Assembly: GCA_015680685.1 (NCBI GenBank)
Contig: MNCI01023815.1
Coordinates: 75,558 to 139,557, forward strand
DNA from: Gnetum montanum
Lineage: Eukaryota > Streptophyta > Gnetopsida > Gnetales > Gnetaceae
Length of the DNA: 64,000 nucleotides
Direction of reading: 5' to 3'
Position 1 is the stretch's first letter; each line of letters opens with the position of its first letter. Under the pieces are notes generated by a model that did not search any database, was not told the DNA's origin, and saw only the letters and a list, made by a program, of their open reading frames with translations. The position numbers and the translations under genes were made by a program. This document shows positions 12,501 to 25,057 of the stretch, one piece after another.

Positions 12501-15500
12501 TTACTCCACCTCCGCCTCATGAGGGTTGTCTTCATAAGGACCTTCTTTGCATAGTGTCTCTTCATGGGGGTGATCCTCTCTGTGGGGTTCCTCCTCATGC
12601 AGACCCTCTTCGTGAGGGCCATCATCTCCATCATGCTCCCCTTCATAAGGATCCTCTTGGTGTTGATCCTATGATTTAACATGAAACAAACATCAGCGTC
12701 GCCACCGAAACTACACATAATAAGAATAAAACTATAACATAGCTTACTTGTGATGGTCCTGCGTCAGCCATGAAAGGAATTTGTTCTAGGCCGACTAACA
12801 GATGTCGCATGATCTCGTCCTCAGTGAGCTTGGCCCAAACGGTGTCTTCTAGATCATTCCTAGTCTTAACCTTCCCCTTTTCCACAGGAGTCCATAGGGG
12901 TGGTTCAAGAAAGAAGGAATGGATAGTAGTCTCCCCACCAGGGAGGGTTATTTTCCTCTCAGGGGAGGCGCTTACTATCACTTACTCGTAGAACCCTTTC
13001 ATACGCTCCAAAAGCACCAATGACATCAAGGAACAACCAAAGGGACCGTTCTTCAACCATGAAATTCCTGTAATTTTGGTGATAGGCAGCACATTCTTGT
13101 TTATACAAGTGCTTATGGTCTTTCTGTGCCTACCCCCATTCTTGGACCCTTGCACTGAAATCCTTCCAGTCTTGGTTCTTCTAGGCTAGGAAATCCATTT
13201 GCATCCGTTGCTCAATGAGCTCATAGCTGGCTTGGACGTTGTTCCTAACGACCATCCAATAACGGGCGCAGTCAATCATAGCTATTTGTCAATTTTTGTC
13301 ATTGGTCTCTTGAGCTTGCAGAAATTCGTTCCGGGACTCCAGGTCCTCAACCCTAGTAGTTAGGTCCATTTTCTCCTTTTCTATTTTCTGCAGCCTCTTC
13401 CAAAGATCTTCGTTCATGTTCTGACACTCCCATAAAGAACAGGCTAAGAGTAATGCACATTTATGCATCTCATCGTAAAGGCTACATGGCACTTTGGTCA
13501 CTTCCGGTGAAGGTTCAGGGGTAGTGTCTATGTCAACAGGCTCTTTGGGATCCCATTTGAGGCAAGATCCTGTAACATAAAATATAATAGTTAGACGCAA
13601 CAAAATAACCTAATGTCACAATGCCAACAACTCCTATGTAACAATAGTGATGTACCAATTTTAGGACCAATCATATCATTTACAATGCCCTCCATAAAGG
13701 TGAATTTATCAGGGGATTCACCCCAATTTTGAGTCGGGGTTGTTGACAAAGGTATGTCACTATTACCAGAAGTGCCTATTACGCAAACAAAATAGGTTAA
13801 ACTTAGCATAGTAGGCAAAGGCCAATTGAGGCTTCACAACAACAAAAAGCTCCAATGCAACAAACCCCCAGGGGTAATAGCGGGAAGATTTCTCTCCAAG
13901 GAAATAGTCAAACTTACCAACGACAAATCGCTCCTCCTTTTTCGGTTCATTCAAAAGGACCTCGGTGTCCTCTACGCCCATCTCCCCTTCAGGCAGAGGA
14001 GCCTGTGTGTTGCCTACATTATTAACTGGGGCTTCCTTTTCCAAAACTGGGGCCCCTTCTCCACGCCGTAAAACTATGGCCCCTATTTCAGGGGTCAATT
14101 CCTCTACATCCTTCCTTTTTTCTGTCAAACAACACAGTTAACCAAAACAAAACTTTATTTACTTTTTACAAGCACTACAAACGCAACAACATCTATACAT
14201 ATCATAATACGCATAAAATAATCACACATTCTTCTACTTACCAGCTGGAGGATCGTTCCTATGAAATTTAATTCGCAGTTTCCTTCCCTCTTTGCCAGTC
14301 GGGCCGAAAGACTCCATGGCCAGATGATGTTTTTTCTGTTGAATTGATGAATCCACTATTTCTACTGTAATGCATTTCCCCCTTGATGCACTACCGGTGT
14401 AATAAGGAGGCACCCCACCCACGCTATCTTGGCCTCACACACGAGGTGCCACCAGATCCTTAGTCGTTAGTGAAAACGACTCTTCGATACCTTCAGGAGG
14501 ATCTTGGGATCGGACGGTGCGGAAGACCTGGGAAATCCACAGTTTGGAAATCTAGTTATAGTCTTGCTACACCCAGACTCCATCCCTAAGAACCACAAAG
14601 AATTTGGCAAAATGGCGAAAGCAAGCTATGAAAAAGGCAAAATGCATGTTGAAGCGAGACTCAAGCTTCTTGCGAAGCTTGACCATTTCAGCTTGCAGGC
14701 CTTCAGCAAGCTAATTGGCCCAATTATACCCTGTCCCCTTCTCCATAACCTCCCGCATGATCTGAGCTTGCTCTATGCTAAGGATTCTTCCTTGGGAGAG
14801 TAGTTTGGGGAAGGTGTGAGCTCGGAAGAGGGGATAAATGACATTTTCCACATCTAGCTAAATTTTATCGGCGAGGATGCCTTTTGGTTCCTTTTTAACC
14901 CTTAGCCACTCCTCTATGTCCTTCTGATGCTTAGAACCTCTCTTTGACATTTCTTCCATCGGAAGACCATCAGAAGGAATGCCAAAAAAGTCGACGAACA
15001 GTCTAGCATTAACATCAAAACTCACACGCACGTTACGCACATGCATGTGAAGACGCTCGGCTTCTTTGCTGAAGGAGTCGATTAGGGTTAACATTTTGGC
15101 TACTTTGACATTAGGGATTACAGCTAGAAATAGCTCCATCAATCTAGTTTCTCAGAGGTTATTGGTTATGATAGCTGGGGCCGCTTCGTGGCAGACCCAA
15201 TGTTGCGCTTCTTTTATGTCGCCATAGCGGAAAAAGAGACTGCTCGCCTCATGCCCAGAAGCTATCACCGTGACCTCTCGTGATTCCCTAACTATGAACA
15301 TAAAACAACAATTTAGACAAAATAGCAAAATAATAAAATATTATACACTATTCCTACTCCTTAAGGTCATACAGTTGATCACCATAGTGTAACTTACCAT
15401 GTCAAAAGGGCAAAGGAAACGTTGGGATTTTCTCTTGTACATCAGCAACGGTGATAGGACAATCCAAAGTCCACTCCTTATCTAGCCATCCAAAGTCTCT

Positions 15501-16879
15501 ACACTTGGCAAAGAATCTAGCATAATGGATAGGGTAGTGTTGGATTTCAAATCCTAATTGTCCTAGGGCACCAGCATGCACATTGCTGATGAAAATGAAG
15601 TCCTTTATGATCGTTTCGGCCATAGATAACATGTCCGTATCACCTTGGAGACCATTAGAATCAATAAAAAACCTACATCATAGAATGTAAACAATTGTTT
15701 ATACTTGATGCAAAAATCTAACAACAGTTAGCATATCATGACACCTTGAAAACACTTACCCACCTGCATAATACACGACACCAAGTGGATTCTAAAAATA
15801 GGTCGTGAGATGACCAGCCACGAACAGTGTGTTGTAGGCGTGGTAACAATCAAACATGGGCATCTCCCAGATCCAAGATAAACACCTCAAACCCTTGACG
15901 TTCTGTTCACGATATTTTCCTCTCACGGTCTCGATTGAGCCGTCCACCAAAAATGTTAAGATGCCCTATGTTGACCCAACCAGTAGCATCTCCAGAATGG
16001 CAACGGCTATCTCGGTCGGTAGATGCAACCAAATAATTATGCTGAAATTATGCAACAAAAACTGCAAGAACTCTCGTGTGCCTTGTTGAAACCAAACTGC
16101 CTCTTCCCCTACACAATCATGGGGAGGAGAAACATTGGCTGCGGGGACATGTAAATAGCACAGAACGCCCACAATGTCCAAGACGATCAGGACAGGCCTT
16201 AGCGTAATCCTTTACAATAAAGCATGCTACCATTAGAAAAAGCAGTTTAGACATACTAACAATGTCAGAACCAAACAAATAAAAAATGGCTCACAAAAAT
16301 CCATTACAAAACACTAGGGTTCTCATTATCTTGACTCCCATAAAATCACATGTTACGCTAGAGATGCATTACCAAAATCACCCAAACCCTTGCGACGGTG
16401 CAAGGTCTATCTCCAACAACGGCGATAAAGGTAACACAACATATTACCCCAGCATAACATGCAACCATTATGGGCAATGCAATGAAACCCCATTTGCACT
16501 ACACAAAGATACAATACCTAAGCTCCTCACCAGTTATGCATTGTGTTTGTACGATGTTACCTAAGATCACCCAAACCCTTACGACGGTGCAAGGCTTGTC
16601 TCTGACAATAACAATAGGGGTAATATTACAAAATCAATAGCGTAACTAACATAGATAGGTATCGAATACCCAACACAATGCGCATCTTTGGAACAAATAC
16701 AATTACAACACCATGATAGTGAAAACAATAATCATACAAGGAAGGTGGAAAACGACTTACTGGACGAGTGGAGTAGCCTCCCGAGTTTCGACTCGCACCT
16801 TTGAAATTTGTCCCAAGCTTTCCTGTACTTCATCGATCCTTGTGAACTTCGTATGTTTGCCTTTGATCTTTGGTGTCAT
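12501..16879 (-). pseudogene. Antisense spliced FCP1-like gene of element A
   Basis: Eight-exon gene opposite to the element. Predicted exons in transcript order: 16761-16879, 15760-16210, 15398-15672, 14242-15291, 13918-14121, 13656-13775, 12748-13569, 12501-12668 (stop TAA). Donors are GTAAGT or GTAAGC except intron 6 (GTACAT); acceptors end in AG. Exons 1, 3, 4 and 5 are 119, 275, 1050 and 204 bp, exactly as in element B. Exon 6 is 18 bp shorter, exon 2 is 34 bp longer (frameshift), exon 8 is shorter. Exon 2 encodes an FCP1-like block: LDIVGVLCYLH, then QQGTREFLQFLLHNFSIIIW, then NTLFVAGHLTTYF. Exon 7 begins CLKWDPKEP and has a Glu/Lys-rich coiled coil. Exon 8 is Asp/Glu/His-rich. Stops and the exon 2 shift make this copy a pseudogene, but many stops of copy B are sense codons here. 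Confidence 0.8.
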
Positions 16880-17411
16880 TGCTACACCTAAACAATCTTC
16901 TCAAAATCATCTACTTACAGTTTCCTTCTACTTTAGCCTAACTCAACCTCACAACATTTATTGTTTACTCTAAGTACGAATCATCTACTTATGAACGCGA
17001 TGGTGAAAACTTGTTGTTTTCATGTCTGATCAACGTGGAAATTTCCCGAAACGTAGATCGCACCATTAAACTCATAGATATCGCATTGATGACCATTTGA
17101 AAAGACCCTAAACTAACACATAGCTTATCATCTCATAATCTGGTTGCATTAACTACAGTCTGCACAAAATCCTAAATTAGCTGTCTTAACACACTAGACA
17201 TGCCACGTTATACCTTTCATCATAGTTCGTAGAAACCTTATGCTAATAGCTAGGAGACCTGGCTTGCTGTTTTCTTGCAAACTATGTATATTGTAATGGT
17301 TCACTAAGACCCTAAACTAGCAACCTTTTAACACGTACCTCTAAAAGCTTCTATTATTTCATCATGGTGATAAAAATAATGTAACAACTTCCGTTCTTGG
17401 TGGTTTTGCAG
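16880..17411. other. Divergent spacer between antisense gene start and pol (element A)
   Basis: About 530 bp separating the antisense ATG (16877-16879, minus) from the start of pol (plus). It should hold the antisense promoter. GACCCTAAACTA(G/A)C, a form of the element's minisatellite motif, occurs near 17100 and 17310. The right end, TTCTTGGTGGTTTTGCAG at 17394-17411, looks like a splice acceptor and is strongly conserved in B. No gene was seen. Confidence 0.5.
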
Positions 17412-20400
17412 GTCAAATTCACAAATGGATGAAGCTTTACTCGCACCCGTAGCCATAATTGGTCCATAAGGAAAAATTTTTAGGCAGCCTGATCTTGCAA
17501 TGATAGGAATTGACGCTTTCTCTTGTGACATAACCATAGCAGCGTCGGAAGTATCCCTAGATTGGCCAGAACATTTGGCCCGAACCCTAGACTTGGAGGT
17601 TGGTGATGTGACTGAGGACTCCCTCACTGAGGTCTCTGTGGTTACACACAAAGGGGAAAGCAAAACCTTAAAGGTTAGTTCCCTCCTTGACCAACAAACA
17701 TAGAGAGACATATCTCGAGTGCTCCAAGATAACATTGCAGTGTTCGCATGGTCATACAAAGACATGTCAGGTTTAGACCCGTGACTGATACAGCACAACA
17801 TCGTGTTAAACCCAAGTATCAAAGAGGTTAGATAGAAAGCACGGAAGATTAATCCTGAAATCACGTTAGCAGTGCATGATGAAATCACCAAGCTATATCA
17901 AGCTGGTTTCATCTATGCGGTTGATTATTCGGATTGGGTATCAAACATTGTTGTTGTTTCTAAGAAAACGGGAGGAATACGCATCTATATAGACTTCCGT
18001 GATCTGAACAAAGTAATGAATAAAGACAGTTTTCCATTACTGAGTATCGACCAACTTATCGATACAATAGCTACCCATGCTTTACTATCCTTTATGGATG
18101 GGTTTTTGGGATATAATCAAATTCGTATCAACCCAGAACATCAACTGACCACAACTTCCATGACCCCCTGGGGAACTTTTTGTTATACCATGATGCCCTT
18201 TGGGCTAAAAAACGTTGGAGCAACTTACCAACACACCATGACATATATCTTTAGTGATTACCTCTTAGAGAGACTGAACGACTACATAGACAACATAGCT
18301 GTTAAATCTAAGAAGTCGTAAGATCACCCAGAAGACCTAGAGTTAATCCTTAAACGATGTCTTAGGCATGACCTACGGCTCAACCCAAAAAAATGTGTAT
18401 TCAGAGTCAAAATCGAACGCATGTTGGGGTTTTTAGTATCGAAGGCTGGCATACGAGTTGACCTCGACAAGGTTAAGGCCATCGTTAACCTAGCACCACC
18501 TACAAACCTCAAAGAACTACGTGGGTTGCAGGGTAGGTGATAGTTTATCAAGAGGTTCATCTCAAAGTTAATGGAAAAATTACATCCTATGCAACATTTT
18601 CTCAAGAAGGGAGTTAACTTCGAATGGATCGAGGACTACCAATGTGCATTTGAAAACCTAAAGAAACAGCTATTACATTTGCCAACGATTTTCCCACCAT
18701 AGAGGGATTAGCCTTTCTACATCTACCTGGCAAGTTCATATGTGTCTATAGCTACATTGTTGTGTCAAAAAAGGGACGATGGGTCAGAAATCCCTATCTA
18801 TTATCTAAGTCACACTCTATTTGCATACAAAATGAGGTACAATGAAGTAGAGCGTAACTGTTTGGAATTGGTGTTTGCACTCAAAAAATGTAGACACTAT
18901 CTTTTTCACAGCCAAGTTAACATAATTTGCAAGAACAACATTCTACGCGCAATCATGAACAATTTATACGAGAGCAGTAGAATAGCCCGCTGGAAAGTGA
19001 TCACAGCAGAATTTGACTTACACTACATTGGCCAATCTTCCACGAAAGGCCAAGCAATAGCCGACCAGCTTGTAACATCACCTGTTAACGATTAGGCCAT
19101 GATAGAGCCTAAGTTTCTCGATGAGCATGTACATAGTTTAAGCCCTATATCAATAGGCCTTGGAGCGAACTTATATTTTGATGGAGATTTGACTACTAGA
19201 GGAGGAAGTGCTGCCACCATCATTACACTTTCCCCTAAGGACGCTCACCCACTGGCTTACCACCTGGCATTTCCTTGTACGAATAATGTGGCAGAGTACG
19301 AGGGGCTCCTCAAGGGATTATTAGTAGCCAGAGAACTCAACATCCAACACCTGGCAATCTGAGGTGATTCGATGCTCATTGTCAATCAAATCACAGGAGT
19401 CTACGCCTGCAAAGCTATGCATTTGTAGCCCTACTACGATATGGCTAAAGATCTCCTAAAAAAATTCATAATGACTAACATCTTGCATGTGCCGCGCAGT
19501 GAGAATACAATAGCCGATGCACTAGCTACACTAGCTTTAAATGTCCCACCTCATCTATTCGCAACCTTACCCACTTTAATGATAGAATGTACAAACTCTA
19601 TCATTCAAATGGTGTAAATATCTTCTCTCTAAGTGCGGGAGAAATTCTAGAATGGTATGACAACATCAAAGCTTACCTTCTGCATGGCGAACCGCCGCAC
19701 GACTTAACACCTGCACAAAAAGACGTAATCTGCAAGTGTGTCAAGCAATACATCATCATCGAAGATAGTACTCTGTGTAGGCGCTCTTTTGATGGGGTAG
19801 TGCTAACCTGCATTAATAACGACCAAGCGCAAAGGATAGTTAGCGAAGTTCATGAAGGACTATGTGGAGGGCACATAGCCCATCGAGCCATGGCTGCTAA
19901 AATCAGACGTTTAGGGTATTACTGGCTGTACATGGAATGAGACTACCTTACCAAGGTTAAGACATGTGACACATGCCAGCGTTACGCAAATCTAATACAC
20001 ATGTCACCAATCGAATTGCATACTACACAGATCACTTGGACATTTCAACGATGGGGACTAGAAATCATAGGCCCCATCATGCCTAAGTCTTCTGTAGGGC
20101 ATAGCTTCATTATCACCGCCACTGAGTACTTCACGAAGTGGGTCGAGGCTATTCCCTTACAAAAGATCACATCTCAACAGGTTTGTCATTTTATCTTGGA
20201 TAACATAGTAACCATATTTGGGCTTCCCATGACTATTATGACCGACAATGGGCCACAATTTAGTAGCACCAAAACCAAATCATTTTGCAACAACCTTGGT
20301 ATTAAGCAATCTTTTTCCTCATCTTACTATCCACAAGCAAATGATCAAGTAGAGGCAAAAAACAAGGTGGTCATCAATTTACTCAAAAAGATGCTCAGCA

Positions 20401-20894
20401 GCAACAAGAAACAATGGCATGAAAAGATCCTCTACATGCTATGGGGCTATCGCATGACATGCAAAACAGCTACCGGTAGGACACCCTATAGCCTAGTCTA
20501 CGGATCTGAAGTAGTGTTGCCCCTTGAACTACAGGTTCCCTCATTGTGGATGGTCCTCTCCACAATTATAAATGAGACTCAACACAACAAGTCCAAGATT
20601 GCAGATTTAGACTCAGTGGAGGAGAAACGCATCCAGACGCTCGATAGCATCAAAAAATATCAAGACAAGCAACGACAGAAGATTCATCACAACCTGCATC
20701 AGCGACCGATCAGAAAAGGAGATTTGGTTCTTAAGGTCATTCGCGAACCAGTGAGCAAATTCTCTGCAAGCTGGGAGGACCCTTTCTTGGTCATCGATGC
20801 ATATGGCAACGGAGCATTCAAATTAGTAGACAGCGAAGACAACAAACTTTCAAATCCAGTGAATCATATGTACCTGAAGTAGTACCACATCTAG
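17412..20894 (+). pseudogene. pol: pol of element A: RT, RNase H, second RNase H, integrase (broken)
   Basis: Replication polyprotein of a Ty3/gypsy element, decayed. RT spans about 17830-18330; its active-site box reads YIDN rather than YxDD. A gypsy-type RNase H follows (about 18707-19080, decayed first Asp). A second, archaeal-type RNase H is at 19159-19520 with FDGDL, NVAEYEGL, GDSM and ADALATLA; this double arrangement marks the Tat clade. Integrase (19587-20894) has a His-His-Cys-Cys zinc region (ending CDTCQ near 19975), a first catalytic position changed to Glu (WGLEIIGP), TDNGPQF, and QVEAKN. The first four parts are interrupted by about ten stops. The alignment-supported end is TAG at 20892-20894, with an earlier stop at 20880. 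It may start from a spliced RNA (see the acceptor at 17411). Confidence 0.9.
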
Positions 20895-20924
20895 ACGACA
20901 GTCCAAACACAAGGTAATAAACAT

Positions 20925-21320
20925 TCGCTATGACGTAAAACTAGTGCTATAACAAACGTCTACTACGACATAAAACCGGCGGTGTTGTACTCATCTGCTA
21001 CGATGTAAAACTAGCAATCTCTTGCACGCGTCCGCCACGACGCTAAACTGGCAAATTTTTCGACTATCCACCATGACGTGAAACTGGTAAGGTAAGCATC
21101 CATCTGCTGAGATGTTAAACTAGCACAGACTTGTCCTTGGGTCACGACATAAAACTGACACTCACAACACGGTCTGTTGGGACCATAAACTAGCTCTTCC
21201 ATTGTCTGCTACAATGTAAAACTAGCACACTTCAATCTGCCCAAACTTTAAATTGAGACCATGGTTTGCTGGGACTTAAAACTAGCAACAAAGGTCTACT
21301 AGGACTTAAAACTAGAATCT
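20925..21320 (+). repeat. 3' UTR minisatellite of element A
   Basis: Ten or so copies of a core like TCTGCTACGATGTAAAACTAGC separated by unlike spacers, giving a spacing of about 30-47 bp. It sits between integrase and the 3' LTR, where Tat-clade elements are known to carry variable tandem repeats. The core is nearly the same as the motif beside the antisense gene. Confidence 0.8.
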
Positions 21321-22506
21321 GCCAATAGACCATCCATGAAACAAGCAAGCCTGATCATTCTTGCATGACATCCCTACCAGACAGAATGGGTAGGGCATTG
21401 GAACAGACGTAATGCCACTACCCTCTTGGCATTCTACTGATTCATTGGATATGTTGAAAGGCATACTACTGATCCCTCAAAGATGCCGCTATGATGGCCA
21501 CTTTGTAGCTGTAACTCCCGGGGTCAGCTTTGCCACTTGGAGCCCCAAGGAAACTATGGTCACCCATAACCTTGGTTTCCTCCAGCCATCACCACCACTG
21601 GAGTCTAGCTTAGCAGATTCATTTGACTGGCTCCTTGCCTAGCTAGATGGATAAGATGAATTTGGCTGTTGACAACGAATTCTTAAGTCATGGTGTCAAC
21701 AAAGGGACAAGGGCCTCTTGCTACGGTTCCTTTCCCATGACCTGGGCTCTCCTTTTCACTTCAGACGGCACTTGTTTCAACAGCCTCCCCAGCTATTAGG
21801 ATGATTTCTTTGTTCTCTGTTCTTTGTTATGCTTTGTAGGTCACTTGCTACGATAGCGTTGTTCAAAGATGCATTCACTAGGAGGGCAAAGCATCACAGC
21901 GTTATGAGGTGGCTGCTTAGATTAGCTTGACTGCTTGGGAGTGCAAACCCTACCTTTTCCCCCCACTAAACACCTTATCTTACTTTCTCCTCCCCTTATC
22001 CTTATAACTGCCCTTACATTCTCCTCCTGTTTGTACAGAATGTGAGCATACAGGAAGTATTTTGCACATGAAAATCATCACATCCATGAATTGGTGTAAC
22101 GTAACTCGCTTCATGGACAACATCTATATTTCAAAAAAAAAAAGCAAACGGGCAAAGCTAGGCAAAATGGATGAAACACAACTTGTCCAAGCCATACGGG
22201 CATAATGCAACTCGTCTAGGAAAGCCCCACATATATAGTATAGTGCAGTAACCTCTCGGGAAAACACCCGCGAGAAGATGCCTAATAGCATGTTTGTGAA
22301 GTATCCTGCTCACACTTGAGTCTTCCCCGAACCTCCCTCCCTCATAACTGTAAAATCCTCTCCTACTACTTGCGTTTTCATCTTCGCACTTTCAAGCTTG
22401 ACAGAGCACAATCCAAGCAGCTACGAGCGGATGCTATTGATGTCTTTACCTCTATGGTGTTTTGTATTCTTTTTTGACATCTCTCAAGCAAGCCCTCCAA
22501 ACATTA
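21321..22506 (+). other. Conserved 3' UTR of element A
   Basis: About 1.2 kb with no intact frame, but alignable by eye to 25058-26270 of element B along most of its length. The best match is around 21412-21650, read as STDSLDMLKGILLIPQRC in A and PTDSSDMPKGILLTPQRC in B. It may be a regulatory 3' UTR or the relic of another small gene. Confidence 0.55.
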
Positions 22507-22521
22507 ACAAAGAGGGGCCAT
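22507..22521 (+). other. Polypurine tract of element A
   Basis: AACAAAGAGGGGCCAT just before the TG of the 3' LTR; an identical tract precedes the 3' LTR of element B. It primes plus-strand DNA synthesis in LTR retrotransposons. Confidence 0.75.
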
Positions 22522-23511
22522 TGAAACACCGTGAAATTTTGAGACCTCGATGATTCAGCAAAGTCTCGAGCCTTAGGTAGAGATTTTCAACAAGTGGCAC
22601 ATCTCAACAAGTTTTCTTTTTTTTCGGCTAAGGGCCTACTACGCTACGCTATGTAGCCTAGCGTAGTGGACTCCGGGAGAACGGAACGGAACAAGGGATG
22701 CATAGCAATAACACTTCAACTTCGCAAGTTGGCCATGTTCAAGAATCTTAACTTTTTCCATGCTACGCCACATTATGCTACGCAGCGTAATGTAGCGTAA
22801 CACAAGCAACACAGTTGACTTATCTAGGTTGTGGTAGTGATTACGCCATGATATGCTTCCCAGTGTATCATAGCGTACTCACAGGACAGTTTGTTCAGTG
22901 CAAAAGACAAGGCCAAATGAATCGTCTTCTTGAAGGGTGGTTATGTTATACCACGTTTCAGAGTGTAATGCAGAGTAATGTCATAAGCGTCAACTACAGC
23001 ACATCAAGTCAACGGCATTTTGTGGGCCCAGAACACGTGTCATCTAAACCACATTTTTCTCCTAACCCTAATCTTATAAATACTCCAATTGAGAATGATC
23101 AAAGGGTTGGTCGTTGTTGGCAATTTTTGACAGTATTGGAAAAATATTGGCAAGACGACAAGAAGAGCATCGATGGTGACAGAGAGAAGCTTTTGGCCAG
23201 AGAGTTTGAGTTAGCAGACATTTTTCTTCAAGCCTAACTCCCTTGTGCCCAGATTGGCTAGAACAAGGTAGATTGGTCTTTGCTTGTTTACTCTCTGATT
23301 TAGCTTCTTGTCGGTGGTGGATACTTTGTCCAAACCAAAGTATGCTTGTAAATCCTATTGTATTCACCATATTTATCTATAAGGTAGATCCCGAGTCACA
23401 AGATCGTGCATATTTCAAATTCAATTCATTGCACCTTATTTACATTGAATTCTACAATCATTTGGCGTAATTTACATCATCTTCATTGCCTTCGAGATCC
23501 AAGCTTGGAGC
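22522..23511 (+). repeat. 3' LTR of element A, first 990 bp
   Basis: Matches 6750 onward to CTTGGAGC, where element B begins. The remaining 233 bp resume at 41084. TATA-like CTTATAAATACTC at about 23068. Confidence 0.93.
23507..23511. repeat. Target-site duplication, left copy (element B)
   Basis: GGAGC; the partner at 41079-41083 reads GAAGC, one substitution apart. The uninterrupted LTR at 7728-7745 has a single GGAGC here. Confidence 0.85.
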
Positions 23512-25042
23512 TGTAACGAAGGAAAATATCGGTTGCTGGAAATACCGAGTGGAAGTCCGTGTACACAGTTCCAACCCCGGATCCGTGTGAGGGCCGTGCT
23601 GGAGAAGACGAATCCAAGGTGCCCTGAATGGTCTTGTTGATCAGACAGGGACTTACTTAATCAGTAAAATTTTTGTAATAATTGGATGGCAAAATGGAAA
23701 TTTCTATGAGGAGATATGATATCGTTAACCTCAAAGGTAATTGAAAATGATGTAAATGATTTAACATGATTGCAAAATCCATATAGATAGGACACAAGAG
23801 ATCAGATTTAGAGAGCGCGCAATCCCAAGATCTGGGATTTAACTTATGAACAAAATATGTTGGATATAATGATTACAGGCAGACTTCAGTTTAGACGAAG
23901 CACGTGCCAATATCAAGAAAGCTATTTAAAGATAAAACAAGCAAAGGTTAATCTACCTTGTTCTAGCCAATCTGGGTGTAAGGAAGTTAGACCCGAAGTA
24001 GAATATCTATTAATTGGCTATTTCTGATCAAGGATTCTTGCCAATCACCTCCGATGTTCTTACGATCGATGATCCTGTTTTGCTCTCTTATCAATCTTTA
24101 CCAAAAGTTGTCAACGATTGCCAATGAAAGAAAATCACTCATGGAGAAAATTTGTTAATCCAGGGAAATTTTTTTTCAACCCTTTGATCTTTGTCAACTG
24201 GAATATTTATAAGATTAGGGTCAGGAGAAAAATGTAGTTTAGATGACGCATGTCCTGAACCTACAAGGTGCCATTGACTTGGTGTGTTTGTGTTTGAAGC
24301 TTGCAGTGCCACGCTATATTATGCTCTGAAGCGTAATGCATCGTAAACCAATTTTACTGGAGTTTTGGTAAAAAAATATTCTTTGTTTACACTACAATAC
24401 ACTAGAGAGTGTATTTTGACGTATGAACTGCTGATGTCTGAATTGTGCTCTCTCTGTCGTTGCTTGTATTATGCTATGTCATGCTAGATTACGCTGCATA
24501 GTGTAATTTAGTGTAAAATAGCAAACCTGTAAAAAATTGAAGTGTTGTCTCCGCGCTTCCTTTATTTTTGATCAATCCTTCTAGGCTTTATTACGCTATA
24601 CTGCATAATGTAGCGTAATAGGCCCCTTAATCGAAAAAGAAAACTTGCTGAAATGTGTGGCATGCTGCGGATCGTTGCTTAAGCCTTGAGATTTTGCTGG
24701 ACAATCAAGGTCTCGAATCTTATAATCTCTGTTGTTGAGATGGACTGCCTTCTGGCATTACACTGTGTTATACTACATTACCCTATGTTGCGTAATGCAC
24801 CGTAATATGCCAAAAGTTAAGATTTTTCAAAACATAGAAAACTTGCAAAGTTGAAGGCTTGCCGTCATGCATCCCTTATCTTGTTCTTTCCTCTAGAGTT
24901 TATTATGCTGTGCTGCGTAGCATGGTAGAACAGACCCTTAGCTGAAAAGGGAACTTGATGAGCTGCGACTTGTTGCAAATCCTTGCTTGAGTCACAAGAT
25001 TTTGCTGAACCATTGAGGCCTCGAAATTTTCACGGTGTTTCA
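23512..25042 (-). repeat. 3' LTR of element B
   Basis: Read on the minus strand it starts TGAAACACCGTGAAAATT and ends TTCGTTACA. It carries two copies of an approximately 309-bp block (about 24520-24725 and 24833-25042 are the clearest matching parts), each with TTACGCTA-type palindromes. TATA-like CTTATAAAT at about 24205-24215 on the minus strand. Confidence 0.93.
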
Positions 25043-25057
25043 ATGGCCCCTCTTTGT
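25043..25057 (-). other. Polypurine tract of element B
   Basis: Complement reads AACAAAGAGGGGCCAT next to the 3' LTR, as in A. Confidence 0.75.

Noticed and set aside
17328-17891. 187-codon open frame on the minus strand opposite the start of pol (also 29548-29946 plus in B)
   Set aside because: It mirrors the coding strand of pol in both copies; conservation is explained by pol.
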